Assembly (NCBI GenBank): GCA_021413675.1
Contig: JAIOQA010000441.1
Coordinates: forward strand, 1-56,014
Reading direction: 5' to 3'
Length of the DNA: 56,014 nucleotides
Source: Deltaproteobacteria bacterium
Lineage (GTDB): Bacteria > Myxococcota_A > Polyangia > Haliangiales > Haliangiaceae
Made by a program: the position numbers and the translations under genes. The notes under the pieces were generated by a model. It did not search any database, was not told where the DNA came from, and was given only the letters and a program-made list of their open reading frames with translations. How positions within the stretch are numbered: the stretch's first letter is position 1; each line of letters begins with the position of its first letter. This document shows positions 1 to 9,959 of this stretch, one piece after another.

Positions 1-2
1 GC

Positions 3-1520
3 GCGCTCGTCGCGACGAGCGCCGCGGTCGCATTTCTTGTCCGGAATCCGGACATCGGCCCCGAGCCACCGCCGCGCTGCGACGCCATCGCCGACGCCGC
101 GCTCGCGCCGATCTGGAACCCCGACCGCCGCGCCGCGCTGACCGCGGCGCTCGCCACCGACGGCGCCGACCGCGCCGCCCACCTGGTCGCGCAGGTCGAT
201 GCCTACGCGGCGGGGTGGCGCGGCGTGCGCGAGGCCGCGTGCCGCAGCGCGCGGCTCGACCACACCTGGCCGACCGAGCTCGAGGCCTCGGCGACGCGCT
301 GCCTCGACGCGCGCGGCACCGCGCTCGATCGCACGGTCGGCGCGTTGACCACCGATCCCGCGACCCGCGACGCCGCCACCGACGCCATCAGCGGGCTGTC
401 CGGCTTCCGGACATGCGGCGACCCCGACTACCTGCGCTCCGCGGTCGAGGTCGCGATCGCGCCGGCGCTGCGCCCGCGCGTCACCGCGCTGATGGATCGC
501 ATCGAGGCCGCCGTGCTCGACGTCTCCCTCGGCCGCCAGGCGGCGGTCGCGGCCGCGATCCCCGCGCTGCGCGCCGAGGCCGCGAGCCTGCAGCACGGCC
601 CCGCCCTCGCCCACCTCGACATCCTCGAGGGCGACATGGCGCGCGCGGCGGGCGATCTCCGCCTCGCGATCGCGCGCCACCTCGCGGCCTACACCGCGGC
701 CCGCGCCGCGCGCGACCCGGTCCAGGCGACCGGCGCCGCGATCGCGCTCATCTGGGATCACGGCCTCCTCGGCGAGGACACCGCGCGCGCGACCGACTGG
801 GCCGCGGTCGCCCAGGCCGAGGTCGCCACGCTCGGCGACCGCGGCCTCGCGATGAGCGTCGCGTACGCCGAGGGGGCGCTCGCCGATCGCCGCGGCGACC
901 TCGCGCAGGCGACGGCGCACTTCGAGCGCGCGGTCGCGCTCGCCACCGCGGAGTTCGGTCCCGATCACTTCGCCACGGCGAAGGTGCAGGGCGCCCTGGC
1001 CTCGGTGCTAGGCGCCGCCGGGCGGTTCGACGAGGCCATCGGGCCCCATCGCCAGGCGATCGCGACCCTCGAGCGCTGGGAGGGCCCCGACGGCGCGAGC
1101 CTGGTCCGCATGCTCGGCAACCTCGCGCTCACCGAGGACAGCGCCAACCAGCACGCCGCCGCCGCGGCCGACGCGCGGCGCGCGCTCGCGATCGCCGAGC
1201 GCGACGGCGATCCCGAGCGGCTCGGCACCGCCGCGCACAACCTCGGGGTCGTCCTCGGCAACGCCGGCGATCATGCCGCGGCCTCGCTGCTGTTCCGGCG
1301 CGCCGAGGGGACGTTCCGCGACGCGGGCCTGCCGGGCGCCGCGGCCGGCAGCGTGATCGCGCGGCTCTTGCCGGGCCCGGACGCCGGCGCCGATGCGCGC
1401 GCGCGTCGCGAGGCCCGCGCCGCACTGACCGCCGCGCGGACCGCGGTGGTCGTGGCGTACGGCCCCGACGCGCCGGAGGTCGCCGACGCGGATCGCGCGC
1501 TGGCGGCCTGGGCGCGCTGA
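3..1520 (+). CDS. Ser/Thr protein kinase, C-terminal TPR sensor part (5'-truncated by window)
   Basis: The frame is open from the first bases of the window, so this is the last 505 residues of a longer protein. It begins with a hydrophobic stretch (ALVATSAAVAFLV), taken as the end of a transmembrane helix. A Cys-containing segment follows, with WNPDRRAAL and then LVAQVDAYAAGW, a pattern known from the region just after the membrane helix of myxobacterial kinase-TPR proteins. The rest is Ala-rich helical repeats (for example GDLAQATAHFERAVALA and GRFDEAIGPHRQAIATLE) that fit TPRs. The kinase domain itself would lie upstream and is not seen, so kinase is an inference from architecture. The likely role is an extracytoplasmic protein-interaction platform for a membrane kinase. 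Two GTCCGG-N3-CCGGAC palindromes fall inside the coding sequence. Confidence 0.75.
   Translation, partial: ALVATSAAVAFLVRNPDIGPEPPPRCDAIADAALAPIWNPDRRAALTAALATDGADRAAHLVAQVDAYAAGWRGVREAACRSARLDHTWPTELEASATRCLDARGTALDRTVGALTTDPATRDAATDAISGLSGFRTCGDPDYLRSAVEVAIAPALRPRVTALMDRIEAAVLDVSLGRQAAVAAAIPALRAEAASLQHGPALAHLDILEGDMARAAGDLRLAIARHLAAYTAARAARDPVQATGAAIALIWDHGLLGEDTARATDWAAVAQAEVATLGDRGLAMSVAYAEGALADRRGDLAQATAHFERAVALATAEFGPDHFATAKVQGALASVLGAAGRFDEAIGPHRQAIATLERWEGPDGASLVRMLGNLALTEDSANQHAAAAADARRALAIAERDGDPERLGTAAHNLGVVLGNAGDHAAASLLFRRAEGTFRDAGLPGAAAGSVIARLLPGPDAGADARARREARAALTAARTAVVVAYGPDAPEVADADRALAAWAR
38..54. repeat. dispersed palindrome GTCCGG-AAT-CCGGAC, copy 1
   Basis: Perfect 7-bp arms TGTCCGG/CCGGACA around AAT, inside the kinase-TPR coding sequence. 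It belongs to a family of five such palindromes in the window. Confidence 0.6.
397..413. repeat. dispersed palindrome GTCCGG-CTT-CCGGAC, copy 2
   Basis: Perfect 7-bp arms TGTCCGG/CCGGACA around CTT, in the same gene as copy 1 and read there as SGFRT. The centre CTT is the complement of the AAG centre of copy 5. Confidence 0.6.
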
Positions 1521-1641
1521 CGCGGTGAGGTCGGCGACGCGCTGACCCTGCCAGCTTGAGCCGATCGTGCACAACCGCGGCGTCGACCGTCGAGCCCACG
1601 CGGGCTTGGCGCTGGCGCGCCGGTTGCTCCTCGTCGCGGCG

Positions 1642-2643
1642 ATGACCCACGCATCGCGCTCCACCCTGCGCCGCCTCGGCGCGCTCTGCCTCGTCGCCCT
1701 GGTCCTCGGCCTCGCGCCCTCGCGCGCGCACGCCGGCGGCGCGAAGCCCGACCCCACCCAGGCCAAGGTCAACGCGTACGTCGACCTGCTCAACGCCTGG
1801 GGCAACCGGATCCGCAAGGACCGCAGCACCTACGCCGGCTGGGTGAAGGACCTCGCGGTCGGCCCGACTTGCAAGGAGCGCGGCATCCGCCCGCCCGGCG
1901 AGTTCGGCGAGACCGCGGTCGCCGGGCTCACCACCGCCGCCGCGATCCTCGCGAAGAAGCCCGCGCTCGCCGCCGACGCCGACGCGACCGCGATGATCGC
2001 CGCGATCCGCGCGCTGCAGGCGCCGACCGACGAGGCCAGCACCTACTACGGCAAGCGCGCGTTCACCGCCGATGCGTGCAAGCGCGGCGGCGAGCTGCAC
2101 CAGGCGCTGGTCGCGGGCTGGCAGGCCTACTTCGACGCGGAGGCCAAGGTCCGCGCGTTCGTCGTCAGCTACAACGACGACCTCGACGCCAAGCTGCTGG
2201 TGTCGACGCGCAAGAAGTACGGCCTTGGCTTCCGCTACTACCTCGAGCGCCAGCTCGGTGACGCCAAGTTGCTGGTGCGCGAGGTCGAGACCCAGCTCCA
2301 GGCCGACGCGCCGGACCTCGCCGCGATCGCGACCCGCGCCGACGCGCTGGGCGCGACCCTCGACGCGATCGACGCACGCCTCTTGGCGCTCAAGGCCAGC
2401 AAGGCCAACAAGGCGATCGCCGCCGAACTCTATCAGGGCGGCTACGAGCGCACGGTCCGCGCGAGCCGCGATCTGCAGCAGAGCACCGCCAGCTTGCGCG
2501 AGGCGATCGCGGCGGCGAGCGCCAAGGGCGCGCCGCGCAGCGCCGGCGAGGCCGTCGACCGCACGGCGAAGGCGACGATCACGCTCTACAACGCGATGAT
2601 CGACAACCTCAACCGCGTGAAGCTGTCGGCGCGCGTGAAGTAG
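1642..2643 (+). CDS. secreted DUF3829-like protein
   Basis: A 333-residue protein. The ATG at 1642 is preferred over an in-frame start 75 bases upstream because it places a clean signal peptide at the N-terminus: basic RSTLRR, then hydrophobic ALCLVALVLGLA, then a cleavage site after SRAHA. The mature part is mostly helical and Ala/Lys-rich, with VNAYVDLLNAWGNRI near the start and Y/F-rich segments (SYNDDLDAKLLVS, YGLGFRYYLERQLGD). This layout resembles DUF3829 proteins, exported proteins of unknown function. No catalytic motif or lipobox is visible. It lies downstream of the kinase-TPR gene and converges with the kinase gene on the other strand (5 bp between ends). The family assignment is tentative. 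Confidence 0.6.
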   Translation: MTHASRSTLRRLGALCLVALVLGLAPSRAHAGGAKPDPTQAKVNAYVDLLNAWGNRIRKDRSTYAGWVKDLAVGPTCKERGIRPPGEFGETAVAGLTTAAAILAKKPALAADADATAMIAAIRALQAPTDEASTYYGKRAFTADACKRGGELHQALVAGWQAYFDAEAKVRAFVVSYNDDLDAKLLVSTRKKYGLGFRYYLERQLGDAKLLVREVETQLQADAPDLAAIATRADALGATLDAIDARLLALKASKANKAIAAELYQGGYERTVRASRDLQQSTASLREAIAAASAKGAPRSAGEAVDRTAKATITLYNAMIDNLNRVKLSARVK

Positions 2644-2648
2644 CGCGG

Positions 2649-4463
<1,815 letters not shown>

Positions 4464-4525
4464 CGACGCGAAGGTACCGCGCGGCGGATGACCGTCGGCC
4501 GCGGTCGTGGCGCGATTTCCCACAC

Positions 4526-4540
4526 GTCCGGGCTCCGGAC
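4526..4540. repeat. dispersed palindrome GTCCGG-GCT-CCGGAC, copy 3
   Basis: This is the only intergenic member of the family. It lies in the 92-bp divergent region between the DWG kinase and the M91 protease, 15 bp upstream of the protease ATG, where it could also act as a protein-binding site. Confidence 0.55.
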
Positions 4541-4555
4541 GGCTACCCTCGGAAG

Positions 4556-5524
4556 ATGAGTGGGCACAAGCCGCCGCAGCCCAGCATGTTCGGGTCGATG
4601 TGGCAGGCGGGGCTCGACGCGCTGGCGCCGACGACCGATCCCGCGGCGCCACACCAGGCCGCCGCCGAGGCCCATACGACCCAGCCGTCCGGCATGGGCT
4701 CGATGCTCGCGCTGGCGGGCGACGCGCGCCGGGCGTGGAACGAGCACGGCGCGGCGATGCTCATGGATCCGGTCGGGGTGATCGATCGCGAGCGCGCCGA
4801 ACGCGAGCTGGCGGATCGCTTCAACGTGGTGAAGGACAAGGACAAGCGCGCGGGCAAGGGCAACACGGTCTCGCAGACCGAGTTCGAGCAGCTGGCGACG
4901 CAGTACAGCGACATCCGGCTGGGCCGCAGCCACGTGAAGCTCGACACCGACGGCGTCGCCGACGAAGACGCGCCCGCGGTGCGCGGTCGCATCATGGCGG
5001 ACGTCGCGGACATCATGCAGACGCCCTCGGGACGCTCGATGATCGGCCAGCTCGCCGCCGGGCCCCGCGACGCCAAGGGCCGGGCGCAGGACACGTACAT
5101 CGGCCCGACCGCGGATCGCAACGAGGCCCGCGGCGGCGACGGGCACTGGGACAACGGCGAGCGCTTCGGCACGGCGTACTACCCACCGGGCGAGAACTTC
5201 GATCCCGCGGGGCTGAACGCGCGCAGCGACGTCACGCTCTATCACGAGCTCACGCACGCCTGGAACAAGCTGTTCGCGCTCGACGACCATGGCGAGCTCG
5301 GCAGCGACGCGGTCGCGCCGCAGGACGCCGCGGACGACCGCTTCGAGTACCAGTCGGTGGGGCTGGGCGGGTCGGCCGACGACGCGTTCAGCGAGAACCG
5401 GTACCGCGACGAGCGCCGCGCGCTGACGAACGGCACGCGCACGCTCGGCGGCAAGGACGCCGACCTGGCGCATCGCGACGCGTACAACCTGCCGGGCCAG
5501 GCCAGGACCGGCGACGCGCAGTAG
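4556..5524 (+). CDS. M91-type zinc metalloprotease, effector-like (HELTH)
   Basis: A 322-residue protein without signal peptide or membrane span. The diagnostic element is VTLYHELTHAWNK (about residue 228 on), an HEXXH zinc site, followed about 55 residues later by DAFSENRYRDERRALTNG. That pair, HEXXH plus a downstream E-N-x-x-R-x-E segment supplying the third ligand, is the pattern of peptidase family M91 (NleD, HopH1/XopG), which are secreted effector proteases of pathogens. The N-terminal 90 residues are Pro/Ala/His-rich and low in structure, as expected for a secretion or delivery segment; residues 95-215 match nothing I recognise. It is transcribed divergently from the kinase gene. Placement in M91 rests on motif reading only, and the substrate is unknown. 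Confidence 0.65.
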   Translation: MSGHKPPQPSMFGSMWQAGLDALAPTTDPAAPHQAAAEAHTTQPSGMGSMLALAGDARRAWNEHGAAMLMDPVGVIDRERAERELADRFNVVKDKDKRAGKGNTVSQTEFEQLATQYSDIRLGRSHVKLDTDGVADEDAPAVRGRIMADVADIMQTPSGRSMIGQLAAGPRDAKGRAQDTYIGPTADRNEARGGDGHWDNGERFGTAYYPPGENFDPAGLNARSDVTLYHELTHAWNKLFALDDHGELGSDAVAPQDAADDRFEYQSVGLGGSADDAFSENRYRDERRALTNGTRTLGGKDADLAHRDAYNLPGQARTGDAQ

Positions 5525-5553
5525 CGGCGATGGCGCGGTGCGGCAGATCGCGC

Positions 5554-5583
5554 TTGACGCGCTCGCCTACCGATTGGTAGACA
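5554..5583 (+). promoter_or_regulatory. sigma70-like promoter of the acyl-CoA operon
   Basis: TTGACG at 5554-5559 and TAGACA at 5578-5583 are separated by 18 bp. The operator repeats overlap the spacer, the -10 box and the transcription start region, which fits repression by the TetR protein encoded first in the operon. Confidence 0.6.
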
Positions 5584-5605
5584 ATGTCTGACCGATCGGT
5601 AGACA
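5567..5605. promoter_or_regulatory. tandem TetR operator
   Basis: Two copies of ACCGATYGGTAGACA (5569-5583 and 5591-5605) lie exactly 22 bp apart, about two helical turns. Each contains an inverted repeat: CTACC-GATT-GGTAG at 5567-5580 and the perfect palindrome ACCGATCGGT at 5591-5600. The spacing would put two repressor dimers on one face of the DNA, across the promoter. Confidence 0.7.
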
Positions 5606-5608
5606 ACC

Positions 5609-6304
5609 TTGAAGCCCCCTCGCCCACCCGCACGCGCGCCCCGTGCGCCACTGGCTCGGACGCGCGCCCCCCGCGCGGCTGCCGCGGCGGCGTTGCCTGA
5701 CGGCGACGTCCGCACGCGCACGCTGCGGATCGCGACCCGGCTGTTCGCGGATCGCGGCTTCGACGGCACCAGCCTGCAAGACGTCGCCGACGAGGTCGGC
5801 GTGCGCAAGCCGTCCCTGCTCTATCACTTCGCGTCGAAGGACGCGCTGCGCGCGGCGGTGTACGAGCAGATGCTGGGCCACTGGAACGTGGCGCTGCCGC
5901 GGATCCTGCGCGCGGCGACCAGCGGCGAGGATCGCTTCGACGCGGTGCTCGGCGAGATGATCCGGTTCTTCCGCGAGGACAGCGACCGCGCCAAGCTGAT
6001 CCTGCGCGAGGTGCTGGACCGCCCGCGCGAGATGGCCGCGGTGATGCGGCTGCACATGCGGCCGTGGATCGAGTCGGTCGCGGCGTACATCCGCAAGGGC
6101 CAGGAGACCGGCGAGCTGCACGGCGACGCCGATCCCGCGGCCTACGTCGTCAACGTCGTCACGTTCCTGATCTCCGCGATCGCGGTGCAGCAGCTCCTGG
6201 CACCGATGCCCGACGAGCAGGTGATGCGCGAGGTGCTGCGCATGGCGCGCGCCGCGCTCTTCGTCCCCACGCCGGCGCCCCGCGCGCGCCGCTCCTCGAG
6301 GTGA
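5609..6304 (+). CDS. TetR/AcrR-family repressor of the acyl-CoA operon
   Basis: 231 residues from the TTG at 5609; the first 30 are Pro/Arg/Ala-rich, and a TTG at 5693 (MPDGDVRTR) is an alternative start. The TetR helix-turn-helix is clear at about residues 38-85: IATRLFADRGFDGTSLQDVA, then a recognition helix in VRKPSLLYHFASKDAL. The C-terminal helical part (LRAAVYEQM to the end) would bind the inducer, by analogy with neighbours an acyl-CoA or fatty acid. It is the first gene of a six-gene operon, and the MaoC gene starts 2 bp after its stop. The tandem operator overlaps its own promoter, so autoregulation is likely. Confidence 0.9.
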   Translation: MKPPRPPARAPRAPLARTRAPRAAAAAALPDGDVRTRTLRIATRLFADRGFDGTSLQDVADEVGVRKPSLLYHFASKDALRAAVYEQMLGHWNVALPRILRAATSGEDRFDAVLGEMIRFFREDSDRAKLILREVLDRPREMAAVMRLHMRPWIESVAAYIRKGQETGELHGDADPAAYVVNVVTFLISAIAVQQLLAPMPDEQVMREVLRMARAALFVPTPAPRARRSSR

Positions 6305-6306
6305 CC

Positions 6307-7191
6307 ATGGCCGTCTCGTACCTGCACCTGCGCCATCAACTGCCGGTCGTGGCATCGCTGGGCGCGACCGCGCTCGGCGCGCTGCGGCCGCGGCACGGCG
6401 CGCCACCGCCCACGCCGGGGCCCGAACTGACCCGGACGCTGGCGCCGCGCTCGCCCGAGCTGGTCCGCGCGTACCTGCGCACCGTCGGCGGCGATCCGGG
6501 CGCGTACCGCGGCGTGCTGCCGCCGCACCTGTTCCCGCAGTGGGGCTTCCCGCTGGCCGCGCGCACGCTGGCCGGCGTGCCGTATCCGCTGCACAGGGTG
6601 CTGAACGGCGGCTGCCGGCTCGAGATCCACGCGCCGCTGCCCGCCGACGAGCCGCTGCACGTGCGCGCGCAGCTGATGGCGATCGACGACGACGGTCGAC
6701 GCGCGGTCCTGCAGCAGCGGGTCACCACCGGGACCGCGAGCGCGCCCGACGCGCTGGTCGCGACCCTGTTCGCGATCGTGCCGCTGCCGAAAGCCGGGGC
6801 TGGGGGTGATGCGCCGCGCGCGCCGAAGCAGGTCGTCCGGGTTCCGGACGACGCGGCCGAGCTGGCGTACTGGCGGCTGGGCGCCGACGCGGGGCTCGCC
6901 TTCGCGACGGTGACCGGCGACATCAATCCTGTCCACTGGAGCCGGCGCTACGCCCGGGCGTCGGGCTTTCGCGGCACGATCCTGCACGGCTTCGCGACCA
7001 TGGCCCGCGCCATCGAGGGCGTGATCCGCACGCGGCTTGCCGGCGACGCCGCGCGCCTGCGGGTGTGGGACGCCAGGTTCACGCGACCGCTGGTCTTGCC
7101 CGCGCAGGTCGGGCTGTACGCGCAGGACGGCCACGCGTGGGTCGGCGACGCGCCGGGCGGGCCGGCGTATCTCGCCGCGACCTACGGCTGA
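6307..7191 (+). CDS. MaoC-like (R)-enoyl-CoA hydratase / 3-hydroxyacyl dehydratase
   Basis: 294 residues. The ATG at 6307 follows the tetR stop by 2 bp and is preferred to earlier in-frame codons inside tetR. The C-terminal hot-dog domain carries the catalytic Asp/His signature of the MaoC family in TGDINPVHWS (about residue 210), followed by GFRGTILHGFATMARAI. The N-terminal half (PPHLFPQWGFPLAARTL, LNGGCRLEIHAPL) looks like the second, non-catalytic hot-dog. Reaction inferred from the family: reversible hydration of trans-2-enoyl-CoA to (R)-3-hydroxyacyl-CoA, substrate for the next gene product. It most resembles HtdX-type double hot-dog enzymes. Palindrome copy 4 is embedded in codons near residue 178. 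Confidence 0.88.
   Translation: MAVSYLHLRHQLPVVASLGATALGALRPRHGAPPPTPGPELTRTLAPRSPELVRAYLRTVGGDPGAYRGVLPPHLFPQWGFPLAARTLAGVPYPLHRVLNGGCRLEIHAPLPADEPLHVRAQLMAIDDDGRRAVLQQRVTTGTASAPDALVATLFAIVPLPKAGAGGDAPRAPKQVVRVPDDAAELAYWRLGADAGLAFATVTGDINPVHWSRRYARASGFRGTILHGFATMARAIEGVIRTRLAGDAARLRVWDARFTRPLVLPAQVGLYAQDGHAWVGDAPGGPAYLAATYG
6832..6852. repeat. dispersed palindrome GTCCGG-GTT-CCGGAC, copy 4
   Basis: The longest arms of the family: GTCGTCCGG/CCGGACGAC, 9 bp, around GTT, inside the MaoC gene and read as VVRVPDD. Confidence 0.6.
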
Positions 7192-7223
7192 TCACGGCTT
7201 CCTCTTCTTCATCGGAGTTGGGC

Positions 7224-8663
7224 ATGAGCGACTTCCTCTTGCAGCTCGGACAGCACCCGCAGGCGCGGCGCCTCATCAAGGCGCTCGGCCTGCCCCTCCC
7301 CATCCCGCAGCAGCTGGCGCGCGCCGCCGGCCCGTGGGAGGAGCGCCCGCTCGCCGATCGCACGATCGCGGTCGGCGGCCTGGGTCGCGGCAGGCTCGCG
7401 ATGCCGGTCGCGCGCATGCTCGCCGACAGCGGCGCCGACACCATCGTCATCGGCGATGACGCGGGTCCGTTCGCGAGCATGGCCGAGGCCTTCGGCCGGC
7501 GCGCGCGCACCGCGCAGCTCGATCCCGCCGCGCTCGACGCGGCGCTGGGCGGCAAGATCCACGGCGCGATCTTCGACGCCAGCGAGCTGGCCGAGCCCGA
7601 TGCGCTGCGCGCGCTGTACGAGCACTTCCACGCGCTGGCGCCGCGCCTGGCCGCCAACGGCCGCGCGATCGTCATCGGTCGGCCGGCCGATGGGCAGAGC
7701 GCGATCGCCGACGCGACCCGCACCGCGCTCGAGGGCTTCGTCCGATCGCTGGCCAAGGAGCTGGGCAAGCGCGGTGCGACCGCGCAGCTGTTGATCGTCG
7801 CCGATGGCGCCGAGGATCGCGCCGCCGCGGCGCTGCGATTCTTCCTGTCGCCGCGCGCGGCGTTCGTCACCGGTCAACCGGTGCGCATCACCGCGACGGT
7901 CAAGGGCGCGCTGCCGCCGCGACCGACCCGCGGGCTCGACGGCAAGATCGCGCTGGTCACCGGCGCGGCGCGCGGCATCGGTGAGGCGACCGCGCGGTTG
8001 CTCGCGGGCGAGGGCGCGCACGTCGTGTGCCTGGATCGGCCCGACGACGACGCGCTGGTCGCCAGGGTCGCGCGCGACATCGGCGGCTCGGTCCTGCTGG
8101 CCGACATCACCGATCCGGCGGCGCCGCTGACGATCGCGCAGACGCTCCGCGCTCGCCACCGCGGCGTCGATGTCGTCGTGCACAACGCGGGCGTCACCCG
8201 CGACAAGACCATCGGCAACATGACCGCCGCGCAGTGGGAGCAGGCGGTCGACATCAACCTGGGCGCGGTCGCGCGCATCACCGCCGCGCTCGTGACCGAC
8301 GTGCTGCGCGATGGCGGTCGCATCGTCTGCCTGTCGTCGGTCGCGGGCATCGCGGGCAACGTCGGCCAGACCAACTACGCCGCGTCGAAGTCGGGCCTCA
8401 TCGGCTACGTCCGGACGCTGGCGCCGCAGCTGGCCGCGCGCGGCATCACCGTCAACGCCATCGCCCCCGGCTTCATCGAGACCCGCTTGACCGCGGCGAT
8501 CCCGGTGATGATCCGCGAGGCCGGACGCCGGTTGTCGGCGCTCGGTCAGGGCGGCCTGCCCGAGGACGTCGGCCAGGCCATCACCTTCCTCTCCCTGCCC
8601 GCGTCGGTGGGCATCACCGGGCAGACGCTGCGCGTGTGCGGCGGCGCCCTGATCGGAGCCTGA
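7224..8663 (+). CDS. two-domain 3-oxoacyl-CoA/ACP reductase (FabG4-like)
   Basis: 479 residues from the ATG at 7224. The C-terminal SDR domain (about residues 233-479) is complete: NAD(P) motif TGAARGIGEAT, NAG in VVHNAGVTRDK, catalytic Ser in CLSSVAG, YAASK for Tyr and Lys, and NAIAPGFIETR. The first 230 residues form a degenerate Rossmann-like domain without a nucleotide motif, the layout of high-molecular-weight FabG enzymes such as mycobacterial FabG4. It would interconvert 3-oxoacyl and (R)-3-hydroxyacyl thioesters, between the MaoC hydratase before it and the thiolase after it. The thiolase ATG begins 2 bases after its TGA, so the two are translationally coupled. Confidence 0.9.
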   Translation: MSDFLLQLGQHPQARRLIKALGLPLPIPQQLARAAGPWEERPLADRTIAVGGLGRGRLAMPVARMLADSGADTIVIGDDAGPFASMAEAFGRRARTAQLDPAALDAALGGKIHGAIFDASELAEPDALRALYEHFHALAPRLAANGRAIVIGRPADGQSAIADATRTALEGFVRSLAKELGKRGATAQLLIVADGAEDRAAAALRFFLSPRAAFVTGQPVRITATVKGALPPRPTRGLDGKIALVTGAARGIGEATARLLAGEGAHVVCLDRPDDDALVARVARDIGGSVLLADITDPAAPLTIAQTLRARHRGVDVVVHNAGVTRDKTIGNMTAAQWEQAVDINLGAVARITAALVTDVLRDGGRIVCLSSVAGIAGNVGQTNYAASKSGLIGYVRTLAPQLAARGITVNAIAPGFIETRLTAAIPVMIREAGRRLSALGQGGLPEDVGQAITFLSLPASVGITGQTLRVCGGALIGA

Positions 8664-8664
8664 G

Positions 8665-9957
8665 ATGAGCAGCCAAGCCTCCCGCCGCGCCGTCATCGTC
8701 GGCGGCGTGCGCACCCCGTTCGTGCGCGCCTTCGCGGAATTCCTCGAGCTCGACACCATCGCGCTCGGCACGGCCGCGGTCCGCGGCCTGCTGGAGCGCA
8801 CCCGCGTGCCCCACCACGCGATCGACGCGATCGTGTGGGGCGGCGTGATCCTGCCCGGCCTGTCGCCCAACGTCGGTCGCGAGATCGCGCTCGACCTCAA
8901 GCTGCCGTCGTCGGTCGAGGGCATGACCGTCACGCGCGCGTGCGCGTCGGGCCTGCAGGCGATCACCAGCGCCGCGTCGGCGATCGAGCGCGGCGACGCC
9001 GATGTCATCATCGCCGGCGGCTCGGACTCGACGTCCAACGCCGAGATCAAGCTGCCGCAGAAGCTGGTGCACGCGGCCGCGCCGCTGGCGTTCGGCAAGG
9101 CCACGCCCGCCGACGTGCTGGGCCTGCTGTCGACGCTGATGCCGATCACCGACGTGCTGCCGCGCATGCCGAAGATCGCCGAGCGCACCACCGGCCAGGT
9201 CATGGGCGAGGCCGCCGAGGAGATGGCGCGCCGCAACGAGATCCCGCGCGCCGCGCAGGACGAGCTGGCCGCGCGCTCGCATCATCGCGCCGCCGCGGCG
9301 ATCGCGCGCGGGCGGTTCGCCGACGAGATCGTGCCGGTCAAGACGCCGTCGGGCGCGTGGGTCCACGGCGACACGATCGTGCGCGGCGACACCAGCGTCG
9401 ACCGGCTGGCCAAGCTGCGCCCGGTGTTCGCCAAGGACGGCACGCTCTCCGCCGGCAACTCGACGCCGCTCACCGACGGCGCCTCGGCGGTGCTGCTGAT
9501 GAGCGAGGAGCGGGCGAAGGCGCTGGGGTTGCGGCCGCTGGCCGCGCTCAAGAGCTGGTCGTACGTCGGCGTCGATCCCGGCGACCAGCTGCTGATCGGT
9601 CCGGCGATCGCGATGCCGCGCGCGCTGGATCGCGCGGGCCTGACGCTCGACCAGATCGATCTGATCGACATCCACGAAGCGTTCGCGGCCCAGGTGCTGT
9701 GCGTGCTGAAGATGCTGGCGTCCGACGGGTTCGCGCAGGCGCGGCTGGGCAAGGAGCGGGCGGTCGGCGCGGTGCCGGTCGACAAGCTCAACGTGCTCGG
9801 CGGTTCGATCGCGTTCGGTCACCCGTTCGGGGCGACCGGCGCGCGCATGGTGACGACGATGGCCAACGAGCTGGCGGCGACCGGCAAGCGCACCGCGCTC
9901 CTGGGCATCTGCGCCGCCGGCGGCCTGGGCGCCGCCGCGGTGCTGGAGAGGATCTGA
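8665..9957 (+). CDS. acetyl-CoA C-acyltransferase (thiolase, FadI/FadA2-like)
   Basis: 430 residues, full thiolase length. The nucleophile Cys is in VTRACASGLQAI (about residue 92), the HEAFAAQ motif is near residue 333, GHPFGATGAR supplies the catalytic His, and GICAAGGLGAAAV supplies the second catalytic Cys near the C-terminus. The N-terminal RTPFVRAFAEF is typical of FadI-type thiolases. It cleaves 3-oxoacyl-CoA to acetyl-CoA and a shortened acyl-CoA, or runs in reverse. The next ORF starts 2 bp after its stop. All catalytic residues are present. Confidence 0.92.
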   Translation: MSSQASRRAVIVGGVRTPFVRAFAEFLELDTIALGTAAVRGLLERTRVPHHAIDAIVWGGVILPGLSPNVGREIALDLKLPSSVEGMTVTRACASGLQAITSAASAIERGDADVIIAGGSDSTSNAEIKLPQKLVHAAAPLAFGKATPADVLGLLSTLMPITDVLPRMPKIAERTTGQVMGEAAEEMARRNEIPRAAQDELAARSHHRAAAAIARGRFADEIVPVKTPSGAWVHGDTIVRGDTSVDRLAKLRPVFAKDGTLSAGNSTPLTDGASAVLLMSEERAKALGLRPLAALKSWSYVGVDPGDQLLIGPAIAMPRALDRAGLTLDQIDLIDIHEAFAAQVLCVLKMLASDGFAQARLGKERAVGAVPVDKLNVLGGSIAFGHPFGATGARMVTTMANELAATGKRTALLGICAAGGLGAAAVLERI

Positions 9958-9959
9958 TC

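Noticed and set aside
41..51. CCGG-N3-CCGG alone as a repeat family
   Set aside because: At this GC content the core without the outer GT/AC is expected many times by chance, so only the 15-bp version is reported.
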